This document shows, piece by piece, positions 47,901 to 57,376 of a DNA stretch of 64,000 nt. Both the position numbers and the translations under genes were made by a program. Position 1 is the first letter of the stretch; each line of letters begins with the position of its first letter. The notes under the pieces are model-generated. The model was given only the letters and a program-made list of their open reading frames with translations. It ran no database searches and was not told the DNA's origin. Location of the stretch: positions 62,001-126,000 of the forward strand of contig QNQO01000538.1 in NCBI GenBank assembly GCA_003290165.1. Reading direction: 5' to 3'. The DNA comes from Berberis thunbergii. Its lineage: Eukaryota > Streptophyta > Magnoliopsida > Ranunculales > Berberidaceae.

Positions 47901-50900
47901 ATGTTTCTGCCTTTTTGACACTCCTACAATTCCAGCAATTAAACACTCTCTTTCATGCTATTTTTGCTCAAAATTGCCTGTTTCTACCATATCCTCCTAT
48001 GAATGTCCAAAACAATTTTCTTCATCAATGTATATACCTCTTAACACTTCATAGTACTTTATGCACCTACAACACCCCTGTAACACTCAATTCGACTTGA
48101 TGTGTCTTTAGCATCTCCTTTGACTTCACGTGCTTTCTACCACTGGCTTTGGCATGCTAATGATATTGTCTGCTTTTATGTATTCAACTCAACATCATTT
48201 TATTTCAAGAACTCGAGGAGATCTATCCAAAAAATTTAATTCATTATTGTAGGAAATGTCGTTTGGCATGAACGTAAAATGTAGTCTGGTAATTTTCAAC
48301 TTGGCCTATCTTTACTTAGACACTCCTCAACACTGATTCCCCTAAATCCTTCTCTGCTATTATCTCCCCTGCTATCAACCATTCACAAACCTAATTTATC
48401 AACCATTCACAAACCTAATTTATCATCCAAGTTAGTAATAGAAGCATTCCTCATTTAGCACATTTTGACTTGTTTCTGGTACACCTGGGAAACCATTATT
48501 CAACTGCTAAAATCCTTTTATAGGCGTGTTAGAGTTTGCAATGGTATATTGAATATCGTGTAAGGTAAATGTCTCAATTAATAAGATTTTTACCCAATAA
48601 TGGAAATATTAGAAAACAAAAGAGCACTAATTATTCATATCTTGGCCTTGCGGCACTGGGTATCAGACAACATCACATTGAGTCATTTAAGCTTTGCATT
48701 ATTCTTGTTCGAAAGGATAGTTATGTAGCATGGAGAGCATTGATGACATCTCAAACCATTTGTATAGTGTGCTGATTATATTCCTTCTCAAACAAGGGAG
48801 AAAAACTGAATCAAAGTATGATAACAAGGTAGAAAAGCAAGCTAGGTCCAATGCATGACTTATCTTATTTTTCGCTCTTTGTAATTTGTCTTGATTGGAC
48901 TGGAAACATGTATTCCTTCATGTTTGTCCAGCTAACTACTATCAATGTCCCTGTTATTTGGTTGCCATCTTTCAGGATGCTGATCCTGTTCATCACACTC
49001 TTATTGAATTCCTATTTGTTCGCTCAAGTGAACCTTACAGTGGTTTCATTAAGTCATGGATATATCAGGCAAGGATTAGTGATCCTTATAAGGAGTTTAT
49101 CGTTGAATTTGTGGATGATGCACCAGTATATTCACATGGAGGATCTGGCTTTTCTATTGGAGTTTGGTTGTCATCTATAAAGGTAATTTTCATTTGGCAA
49201 AACTTTTGTGATTTTGGGATGCATGGTCAATTGTACACACATTTCTGTATGGTAATATGTATTAGTAGTTTTTTCTAATCACCTAATAATAACTTACAAT
49301 TCAGGTACGAGATGAGGTTTCAGTTCCTTGTTTCATGGAAAGTTTTTGCCTCCCCCTAATACGAGCTGGTCAACAACTTCAAGTACTGATGAAGCTGCTC
49401 GAAATGTGTCATTTTGTGGGTCTGGGAGATCATACATATGAAGATATCCTTCCCTGTTGGCTTGGTTCTTCAAGTGATTATCTATCTCACTTACCCCCTC
49501 TGACTTTCAGCAAAAGACAAATAGAAGAAATGGTACTTATGAGAGAAAGTATATACAGAACAATGCAGGATAAACTTGAAACTCTTTTCACAAAACTGGA
49601 TATCCGATATCAGCCAATAAGTCACAGTGTAAGTTAATTATTGATCATTCAAAACCAAGATTAAATTATTTTCTTTTCTCCATCTAGAATTTTACTGGTG
49701 AACCAATTAATATGTCTTGGGAGTGGTAGTGAGTGTTGTCTTGTTGAAATAGGATGGAACCTGTTCGTAATGCAAACTGTCATAGCTATTGCCTGTATTG
49801 TTATTTCTTACTGGCTTCTGCTTTAGGTAGTCAAAGAGTGAAATGGAGATGGTGTAAGATATCTGTATGTTTACATATATATACGGATGTAATCATCAAA
49901 TGTTAAGCAAAAAAAATAAAAATGTAAAGAAACAGAGTCAATCGCATCGCTAAAAGTTTGCTGACCAGACTAGGTTAGTAACTAAAGAAGGATAAGGATT
50001 AAGAAATGAAAGATGGGCTTCCATATGTTCGGCGATCAAATTCAAAAGCCCATCCAACAAAAACATGTCTATAACTGAGAAATCATGATCCGACATAGGG
50101 CACTCAAAGTCACAAACTATTACAAAACTACAAAAATCACTGTAGAGCATTTAAAAAAACCAACTGACAAAGCTCTGCCTGTCAAGTTCTTCATAACTTC
50201 TGCCTTGTGAATTAAAGATAAAGAAATAACGACTTTGACCACCTTTAGAACTCTAAAATAGACGTGACAACATGCAGGATAAAACCTAGACAATTTTAGA
50301 ACCACTTCATTTAAGACTCCTAAGAATATGTATAGGTTAAGGGATGTTCTGTAAAACAGTGAGCTTTGAGATGTCATACTCGCAACAATTTTATCATTGT
50401 TCTACTGGAAATTAGAAGCAATTTGGTCACACCATGTATGCATTTGTTGATTCAATTTTGCTCATCTGTTGGATCTATTTTCTTAGAGTTGGTTAGCTCC
50501 ATCATACCTTTGTTGCTTGTTTTTTACAACTATTCCTATTAGGCTGTATCATTCTTAAGTTTGTTTTCTCCATATAATAGCTGATTCTCTCTCTCTTTTT
50601 ATTTTTATTTTTTACTAATAGTTCATTTTTACTCCAGGTAACTCCTTTTGGTATCGCAGCTAATGTTGTTGATGTAAACAGCCTGCCTACCCCTAAAACC
50701 ATTGACGAAGAAGATTCAAACTCGTAACTGATTCTCTCTCTCACCCCTTCCCTTCCACCAATTATCTTTTGATTTCTGTTATCAGTTTCTTGTTGTGAAG
50801 GAAGTGTCATACTACACATTCCAATTCTTGTCACACTTTTCTCTTCCTCCGTTTTTCTTTAATATTTTTTTCTTCCAAGCATCAATAATTCTGATATTTG

Positions 50901-53281
50901 ACCTCTTTACATTTCAGCGAAGCGTATTCTGACAAGTCTGACACTTCTGATTGTTCAACATGGAGTAGTTCTGGAGAACAAAGTGACTCTGAAGAACCCA
51001 CCAAACCACATGGCAGTTTGATTGAGGAGCGCAGTTGTTTATCTGTTTCATGGTTACCGAAGAACCTTTCCAATGTTAATAGGTCACCAAATTCTGATCA
51101 ATATGAAAAACTGCATGCTCTTGGACGTGTTCATGGTAATCCTATTGAAAAGATGAAGTCAGCTAGCCATTCGGGGCATCCTGATAAAGAGACATATCTG
51201 ACTCAGAGTTTTCAGTCAGGAGATGCAACAGGGTCAAAATTATCCGAAACTGTGTATGCTGAGTACCTGCCTGTTAATTGCTGGCCACTTGGGAGTCTTT
51301 CAAAAAATCCCTTTAATGAAGATCAAAGGTGCAGGGGAGGCACCCAATTGCATATCATAGATGGTAGCATGAAGATGACTGATAGCGGCAACGAAGTCTT
51401 GGAGGGGGAACTTACTTTCTCCACAGAAATCCATGCCCTTGGTGATTCAGGGCCTCAAGAAGGCAGTGGAGATACTCGACTTCCAAATGGAACACACGCT
51501 TCATTTAATTCATTTATATCTCCCTCATGGAACCTTAAATATAACTACAATGTTTTCAAAATGAATCCTGTGTTAACAAAAAAGACTTGGTGTCACATGA
51601 TAGGTGAATCAAATGAGAGAAATTATGTGTGTCATAAGCAACCTTCACTTTTACACTTTGACTTTTCATCAGTAAAAGATCCTTGTAATATACTTGGGCA
51701 AAGTTTGCGTTCTGGTCATGATGGTGTATTTCGAAATGAGCTTGATATGTTTCCAGATTCTGCTGTTCCTGCTACTATTGCTGTGGACGAGCACTTTGAA
51801 GAACAGACTCATGAAGTGGATGATGAGCTTGTTGATCAAAGAAATTCAACTTCTGCTGCCATGTTTGAGAACCTGCAGGAAGGAGGCAGTTCAATAAGCG
51901 CTTCTGGGGGTGCTAAATGGGAAAGTTCACTCACTTATCTTCGTAAAAGTATCAAACACAGTGCTGAAGGTCATCATCAAAGTTCAGGAACAACATTCAG
52001 CTTACCACTTGATGTCATCATTGACAAATGCATACTGCAAGAAATCTTGTTTCAGTATCCATGTGTTTGCGTTGGTTTCATGAGATATGAATTTGTGTTA
52101 TGCTTTCGAACCTTTTTTCGTTATCTCTTTTACACCTCTTTTATTATCTACATTATTTTACCCCGGAACTGCATGTGACTGTATGAACCACATTGAGATG
52201 TGTTGTCTAAAACTTCCCTGTAAAAATAGGCTGATCGAATAGACGCGAAAGTATCTTTTATTTTTTTGTCACCTTAAAAGAGAGTAAACATGCTGATGTA
52301 TGTATATTGATTAAAACAGGCTCGCAATGTTCAAAATCTTTGATGATGTTTTCAACATCTTGATTTTAGATTTTGAAGTTTAGTGCGTCAGGACTTTTGA
52401 AATTGCCTTATGTGTGACTTCTAGATTTTGTTTTTTTGGGGCATTCACCTTTATCTTTCTATGTTAGATTATGGCTTATAAGCTGTGAGAGTTTAGGTTA
52501 ATCATGTGATGTTTCATACTAGAAATGTTTTCAGTAACTTTGGCAGATACAAATATGTTAGCAAGTTCACTATCAAATTGCTTGAGGATGGATTTGATCT
52601 AAAAGAGCATTTACTGGCTTTGCGGCGCTACCACTTGATGGAGTTTGCAGACTGGGCAGATTTGTTCATCATGTCACTCTCGCGTCATGTATCCTATTCC
52701 ATTCATCATATTTTTTTTACTTATTTTCTTATTTATAACTGGCTTGTGTTGTAATTTTATTATTTTATTTCTGCTGAAACCAGAAATGGTCTGTTGCGGA
52801 GGCTAGCCAAAGAATATCTGAGATTCAAGGACTCCTTGATCTGGCAGTGCAACGGTCTTCCTGTAAAGCAGACCCTTACAAGGAACGTTTGTTTGTATAC
52901 ATGAAAGCTGAGGGCATGGTTCCCCTTTCAACAGTTGCCTCTGGTAATTTTTATTGCAGTTTGTAAATGTTCCTCGATTTTGTTGCTTTATGTTTATGTG
53001 CCCATTTTACTTTAATTATTAGTATTTCCTTCCATGTATTTTTATTGTATTGCAATTGGCAGGAGTCCACGCTTTTGATTTTGTAGCTCTGGGCTATAGA
53101 GTGGATTGGCCAATCAGTATAATCATAACCCAAGGTGCACTAAAAATGTATGCTGATATATTCAGTTTCCTGATTCAAGTGAAGCTGGCTGTTTTCTCAT
53201 TAACTGATATATGGTGCTCGCTGAAGGTAAGATTCTAATCTTATCTTCTTCTCCCTCTCCCTCCTTTTAATTCAATTTATT

Positions 53282-53320
<39 letters not shown>

Positions 53321-56300
53321 TGATTTTTGATTTTGGGATTCTGTTTTGTTTATACAATGAGTACTGTTTCTCGTTCTCAAACAGATAATCATGGAAATAA
53401 ACCCTTTCCTTTTGTGTCCTATGACTCTCTGACAGTGAAATGCTTTGTTGGATCTTTCATCTTTTGCATACTGCAGTGATTCTATATCGTCTTTAATAAG
53501 CTTTTTACACTCCTATCCAATGCCTTTATAATTTTTCACCTGGAAAAATATTCACGTCTTCTAGACATCATTTCTCTTATAAAGTGTATTTTGTCCGAAG
53601 TGTAAATGAATTGTGAATTGGGGAAGTAAGGGTCAGAATTGTATTTTAGTTATATATTTGGTTTTCTTGTCCTTTGAATGATGAAACCACATAAAACAGT
53701 TTAACATTTATTTTATAACTAGCCTAGCCAAAATAAAATTAGCTAAAGATAATATAAACGGGTTAAAAAAAGGGAAATACTTTTTTTAAAAAGTATGATC
53801 TGAGCCCAATCCCAATACTTCCGATAGAATCAAACGGATTCCGACTCTCAATTAAGAGTGGTCATGAAAACAAAAGGTTCCAAATCACGTTCAATTCCTT
53901 TTTCAAATCCAGCTGCAGCTGCACGGGCCGTTCCGGCAAGCCACAAATGGCACAAACAGGAAGAATCCGAGAATAAAATGAGAAGTAGCTAACCAACTTC
54001 TAGGAGAAATATAATTGACTGCATTGATCTCAGTAGCTACACCACCCACAGAATTTAAAGAACCTAAGGGCTCATGAGTCATATATTCTACATAATGCCG
54101 TTCTTGCCAAGTTTGTACGTCTTTTTTCAACCTACTCAAGTCCAAACCATTGGGATCCCTTAGAGGTTCCAACCAGGGAGCATGGTAAAGTAGTGCTTGT
54201 TTTGGTTCCGATAAGAAGCTGAGATATATGTCTGTTCCGAAATCTAGCTGGTTAAAGACTGCATTTGTTTTGGTTCAAGTCAGAATAAAAACTTCTGAAT
54301 CATGTTGATTCAGCAAGGATAGGAGGGTGTTGATCACCGTACGCCACCAACTGCCAATCGTTTAAACAAACAAACACCACCTAAGAACTGATTGCTTGTT
54401 CAATGGTTTCAAGTGGGCACATTAGCTTTAGTAGCTTGACAGCTTAGTGTTTCCAAGTAGGTACAGTAACTTAAGTAGCCCAGGTACTTTGTCTATATAT
54501 TCCGATACTTAAAGAAAAAAGAAAGACCATGGTTCGTTATCCAAATATAAAAAGCATCACCATGATTAGTATCCAAAGAGAAACGGTTTCATTCTTTGGC
54601 ATTATGGGTATCTGAAAAAGACTCCCGTCCAAAGACTTAAAAGTCTTGGTTTTACAAATGGAGACTAGAGATATGGAAGGGACAAGAACTCTCAAACTTT
54701 ACTTCTCTTTGGTTGATATGAAAGTCTACCTAAATTCTAAAGTAATTGTCTTTTACCCAGAGAGTCCAAGTATGTCTCTCTTTTTTTTGGTGGTCTTCTT
54801 AGCCCTTCTTCTTCCTCTCTCAAACTTTAGGTATAGCACAGGAAAAAAGAACAGCGGACAAGTTTTTTTAATAATAAATAATAATAATTTCCAACTTGGG
54901 TACATTCTAACTTGGAAAAGTCTAAAGTCATAAATTGCGATTTATCAAAAAATTGTATCAATTTTATTAGATTTTTATTTTTATTTTATTTTATTTTTTT
55001 AATTTTGGGGGCGCAGGCGGGAGAGAATGGGTTTAACTTGTAGTATATGCTATTAACTATTCATGTTTTTTTTTCTTGTAATCTGAATCTAAATCCTTTA
55101 ACCCACAAGTGTTCTCAATTGCTTAGGCAGTTAGGCCTTTCCAGTTTAGCTTAGTTATTTTTTTCATTGACATATAATTAAATTATCTTGATGTTGTTTT
55201 GCAGGATTTGGTGCATCTACTTGGTCAAAGACACATTACTCAATTTGATAAGCAGGATAAGACTCGCTTCAATATTTTGACGAGAATGAGGTGTAGCATT
55301 TTGTTTCCTTTTTGGTATAAGTAAACACCATATATGCTTAAACAAATCCAGCTAGGAATAAGCAAAACCTACAAGAAACAATGGCCCTGAGCCCTTATTT
55401 AAGGTGATTGATAAAAGCACCCACATTAGTATTTAGAGGCACCACAAAAAATTCATTTTCCTGTGTCTAATTATGTTATGGGCATCATCTGTCATTTTTA
55501 GGTTAAGAAATAAGAGTCACCATAGGTCAAAATTTACCAAGATGTATGGGCTCTTAATTGGACATTTTTCTGAAAGGTTATAGACGTTCTAGTCGCCTTA
55601 CTGATTTGTTTAACCAAATTTTTTTTTGGAAAACATGCCCCCAAATGAGAAACGTTTTCCCAATACGTCAGTCACCTTACTGACCCGTTTTAGGAAAGAT
55701 GGCTGATAAAAGCACCTACATTACGATATTAGAGGCACCTCAGATCAGAGACAACACATCTCAATCAGTATGAGGCACCTCTCATCTATAAGAGCACCTC
55801 CCTATTCTCCTCTCCAGTTCCTTTTCCTCTCTCCTTGTCTCAACTTCCTCTTCTTCTCTCTATCTCTAAACAATTGAACCATTCCCTCCCCCTCTCTGTT
55901 TCCCTTCCATCGTTTTCCCTATTCCTGTTCTAATTTTTTTTCTCACTCTGGGTTTTTTAGGTTTTAAATCTGTTTGATTCACCCTCTCACTCAAATGATC
56001 CAAGAAAATGGATGTCTAATGCATTTTATCCATTTATGGCCAGTATATAAATATAATTAACATTAAAAAAAAACTGAGCATCAAGTTTTGCCAAAATGAA
56101 GTGCAGGCAAAATGGTATGTTTTCCATAAAATGCGTGAAAGAACCAATGAACGGTTCTGGAAATTGCTAACATACATAACCTTCTCTGTTCATTACGCGG
56201 TTTACAAAACCCCGCTGAATTGAAGAGTTAATGGTTGTACAAATCAATAGCACCATCAAGCTAACAACACCATTTTAGAAGTTTGTTTACCTAGTCCACA

Positions 56301-56682
56301 ATCCTCCTGATGGCTTATGTTCCCTGACAAAAACCCAAATATTTGCAATCCCCTACTTGTTCTGTGTTCGCTGTTCCTGAAAATTTCAATTTCTTTTGTT
56401 ATGGCCAGTAGATCAATTTGACCCCTTGGACTCTGAACCTTCAATACGTATGTTTTTGCCCCCAACACAAAAGAGTTATCTCCCTGGTCAGATAGATATC
56501 CTGATAGCTAACATCCGAGTTGGCTCCTCTGCTTGGGTTTCATGCTCATTGGATGTTTTGATACAATAATTATTCAAACTGAAACATTAAATTGTATTAA
56601 GTATTGGAGAAGAGGCTTGTAAGTTATAATTATGTTGAGTGAGAGGTGGTTTCATTAGGTGTGTGCGCATTGGGGTTTTTTT

Positions 56683-56713
<31 letters not shown>

Positions 56714-57089
56714 GCTGAGATCCCAAGGAATGCATGTATTGAAGATTTTGGAGCAAAAGGCGTCTCTGCATCAAATGGTGGTTGAAAGATACCGATGAAG
56801 CTACTCTGATTGTTTGCATCAATCATTTACTGTTCCAGTTTATCACATGGCTGTGACCATTTTGATTAGACTCTTTTTTCATAGCTTTCATTTGTGAAAG
56901 ATTATTAGTGGATAGGAGGGAAAGGAATCATTATTCTGATTTTTATTTATTTGGCATCTGAAGTGACTCATTTTCAATTATTGTATCAGGCATCAGATCA
57001 ATCACTTCGTGTCTACTCTACAACAATACGTTCAATCACAATTGTCGCATGTTTCTTGGTGCAAGTTTCTCTACTCCCTTAAGAACCAG
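31725..57089 (+). CDS. GCP6: Gamma-tubulin complex component 6 (GCP6), 11 exons, 3' end outside window
   Basis: GCP6 is a Spc97/Spc98-family subunit of the gamma-tubulin ring complex that nucleates microtubules. Exons: 31725-31898, 32199-32927, 48976-49182, 49305-49628, 50638-50723, 50918-52054, 52547-52688, 52784-52943, 53063-53226, 55205-55290, 56990-57089. All junctions are GT-AG and the 1103 codons are open in frame. The N-terminal family domain spans about residues 60-470 ([48 protein letters not shown]). An acidic, Ser-rich linker ([20 protein letters not shown], from about residue 511) and a long variable region follow. The C-terminal domain begins [20 protein letters not shown] at about residue 868 and reaches [20 protein letters not shown]. 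About a tenth of the protein should remain beyond the window. The start fits the family (MAVDS..., LEDPW-like LDDPW). Confidence 0.92.
33380..34400 (+). mobile_element. LINE fragment (RT thumb to zf-RVT)
   Basis: Plus-strand remnants: [15 protein letters not shown] (near 33485, repeated near 33555), [13 protein letters not shown] (about 33630-33668), [20 protein letters not shown] (about 33712-33771), [20 protein letters not shown] (about 33780-33839), and [20 protein letters not shown] (about 34044-34103). These are the region just after the RT catalytic core of plant L1-type LINEs. The upstream RT core is missing. A 57-bp direct duplication occurs at about 33465-33590. Similar in family to the LINE at 60130-63110. 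Confidence 0.82.
34480..35757 (+). mobile_element. LINE fragment (endonuclease and pre-RT region)
   Basis: Readable pieces: [10 protein letters not shown] (about 34658-34690) matching the NIRGLG start of L1-type endonuclease with Asp for Asn, [13 protein letters not shown] (near 34953), [11 protein letters not shown] (near 35052) and the pre-RT segment [20 protein letters not shown] and [20 protein letters not shown] (about 35557-35674). The fragment stops at about 35757, where the gypsy LTR begins. A run of G at about 35172-35183 breaks the frame. Confidence 0.8.
35759..36660 (-). repeat. Putative LTR of the Tat-like element
   Basis: Starts TGATGCGTCCAAAAATTG at 35759 immediately after LINE sequence. 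It is GC-richer than its surroundings and has no coding signal. The inner boundary is approximate. Confidence 0.5.
36720..38203 (+). pseudogene. Opposite-strand ORF remnant with coiled coil (Tat extra ORF-like)
   Basis: Several frames join to a protein with [20 protein letters not shown] (about 37296-37355), [15 protein letters not shown] (about 37422-37466), then a heptad-rich region ([20 protein letters not shown] near 37706-37765; [20 protein letters not shown] near 37915-37974). The C-terminus is a tandem repeat of [14 protein letters not shown], in 14-, 11- and 14-residue units. It ends with a stop at 38201-38203. Similar coiled-coil ORFs occur in plant gypsy elements; function unknown. 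Frameshifts make it inactive. Confidence 0.6.
37958..38078 (+). repeat. In-frame tandem repeat (42/33/42 bp)
   Basis: Three nearly perfect copies of GATTTGTCTAAGTATCGTCA CCTAGCCGATGAA, the first and third extended by GCTTTTGAG. All units are multiples of three. Confidence 0.9.
38481..38990. repeat. Tandem repeat, unit 68-76 bp, 7-8 copies
   Basis: The word GTTGACTYGGGTGTCCAACC recurs at 38522, 38590, 38658, 38728, 38800, 38870 and 38946. Each unit also contains TTAGCTCGACATCTCGGTCG. Copies diverge and lengthen toward the right through T-run expansion. Confidence 0.92.
38991..39440. other. Internal sequence of the Tat-like element, no recognised domain
   Basis: Between the tandem repeat and gag. 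A minus-strand open stretch (39130-39423) is Asn/Thr/Lys-rich without recognised motifs. Pol would be expected near here but is absent. Confidence 0.45.
39440..40551 (-). pseudogene. gypsy gag remnant (Tat-like)
   Basis: On the minus strand: [20 protein letters not shown] and [20 protein letters not shown] (about 40545-40400), [20 protein letters not shown] (about 40395-40340), a basic linker, then [20 protein letters not shown] and [17 protein letters not shown] (about 39840-39725). The Y.FH.DHGxxxEECxxLKxEIE pattern is typical of gag in Tat/Athila-type gypsy elements. Stops near 40295 and 40030 break the frame. Confidence 0.82.
40863..41209 (+). repeat. LTR of the short-LTR element
   Basis: 347 bp from TGTAACACCCTG to GGAGCGTGATA, followed by the primer binding site. 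It supplies the unfilled version (GGTTAGCAAAAATCTATTC) of the site occupied by the hAT element in the second LTR. Confidence 0.8.
41829..41920. repeat. Subterminal CACGGTC/ACTCGGTC repeats of the hAT family
   Basis: Units ACACGGTC(A/C) and ACTCGGTCA alternate about ten times. Likely transposase-binding repeats by analogy with other hAT elements. Confidence 0.75.
42359..42977. mobile_element. Nested 619-bp hAT-type element of the same family
   Basis: Terminal repeats CAAGGAAGCACAGACTC / CCGTGCATCCTTG, related to those of the host element. Flanked by identical 8-bp GCAGGTAC (42351-42358 and 42978-42985). Subterminal CGACACG/CGTGTCG words match those of the outer element. No coding capacity. 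Confidence 0.9.
43914..44640 (+). mobile_element. LINE 3' fragment (zf-RVT region)
   Basis: Readable: [15 protein letters not shown] (near 43983), [15 protein letters not shown] (near 44158), and [19 protein letters not shown] with [12 protein letters not shown] (about 44239-44350), the zf-RVT to tail region of L1-type LINE ORF2. It follows the gypsy-type composite directly and may be the downstream part of the LINE at 34480-35757, with the RT core lost. Confidence 0.75.
44641..46290. other. Intron 2 sequence without recognised gene
   Basis: Two open stretches were considered (plus 44749-45159; minus 45449-45643). The first has a Ser/Leu-rich start resembling a transit peptide but no domain; the second is Asp/Asn-rich at its end. 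Neither is recognisable. The rest is AT-rich. Confidence 0.4.
46290..47650 (+). mobile_element. LINE fragment (RT thumb to 3' end)
   Basis: Plus-strand pieces: [15 protein letters not shown] and [13 protein letters not shown] (about 46320-46430), [20 protein letters not shown] (about 46439-46498), [12 protein letters not shown] (near 46847), and [20 protein letters not shown] (about 47399-47458). The last segment closely parallels 44283-44350, so both belong to one LINE family. Stops and frameshifts throughout. Confidence 0.8.
47651..48975. other. 3' part of GCP6 intron 2
   Basis: AT-rich intron sequence ending in a pyrimidine tract and TTTCAG. A duplicated CTAATTTATCA(A/T)CCA occurs near 48391 and 48414. 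No gene seen. Confidence 0.5.
48976..57089 (+). CDS. GCP6: GCP6 exons 3-11 (residues 302-1103)
   Basis: Exon 3 starts [20 protein letters not shown] after CCATCTTTCAG and continues the N-terminal domain without an obvious gap from exon 2. Exon 6 is the largest (1137 nt) and holds the GCP6-specific variable region. Exons 7-11 encode [74 protein letters not shown] and [20 protein letters not shown]. Exon 11 ends KFLYSLKNQ before GTTTGG. Confidence 0.92.
53286..53321. repeat. (ATT)n microsatellite
   Basis: About twelve TTA/ATT trinucleotides in GCP6 intron 9. Confidence 0.95.
53848..54186 (-). pseudogene. psbC: psbC (CP43) fragment, plastid-derived DNA in the nucleus
   Basis: psbC encodes the CP43 inner antenna of photosystem II in plastids. 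Minus-strand translation reads [53 protein letters not shown] and [18 protein letters not shown], the C-terminal part of CP43. A frameshift follows at about 53954, after which the last residues and stop (complement TCA at 53848) are in another frame. It covers roughly the last quarter of the gene. It lies in reverse orientation within a nuclear intron, so it is a transferred fragment (possibly via the mitochondrion). Flanks to about 53790 may also be plastid-derived. Confidence 0.9.
55291..56989 (+). other. GCP6 intron 10
   Basis: Contains a diverged direct repeat (55403-55443 and about 55699-55740, both with GATAAAAGCACCYACATTA and AGAGGCACC), a CT-rich stretch at about 55800-55930, and a T17-G22 homopolymer pair. 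No gene seen. Confidence 0.7.
56676..56714. repeat. Homopolymer pair T(17)G(22)
   Basis: A T run directly followed by a G run. Run lengths at such sites are often unreliable in assemblies. Confidence 0.9.
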
Positions 57090-57376
57090 GTTTGGCATTT
57101 CATTTCTTCAATTAGTTTGTTGTGTTTTGCTGATAGAAGTCTGTCACATTTGTGTTGGGGACATGCTAAATACTTGTCTCTCATATTAAGCTATCATTTT
57201 GTGTATAAATGATGGTGTTGTTTGGCTTATTGATGAGAATTTTGGAAAACATTTTCCATATCCATACTAAGATACAAATGAAGAGAACTCTTATCACTTG
57301 TTTTGCATTTTAAAACTTTGAGTGACCTTTGGAATGATGACTCTTAGGCTTTTTTAGATTCTCCACCATTTTATTT

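Larger units (their letters stand above)
32928..48975 (+). other. GCP6 intron 2, about 16 kb, filled with transposons
   Basis: Donor GTAAGC at 32928 and acceptor TTTCAG at 48975. Both flanking exons are phase 0 and the protein reads through naturally. The intron contains LINE fragments, a Tat-like gypsy derivative, a short-LTR element and two hAT elements. Confidence 0.85.
53227..55204 (+). other. GCP6 intron 9
   Basis: Between GTAAGA at 53227 and GTTTTGCAG at 55204. Contains the ATT microsatellite and the plastid psbC fragment; otherwise AT-rich. Confidence 0.8.

Noticed and set aside
47842..48100. Open frames just upstream of GCP6 exon 3 considered as extra exons
   Set aside because: No splice sites fit the phase of exons 2 and 3 and the translation does not resemble the GCP family.
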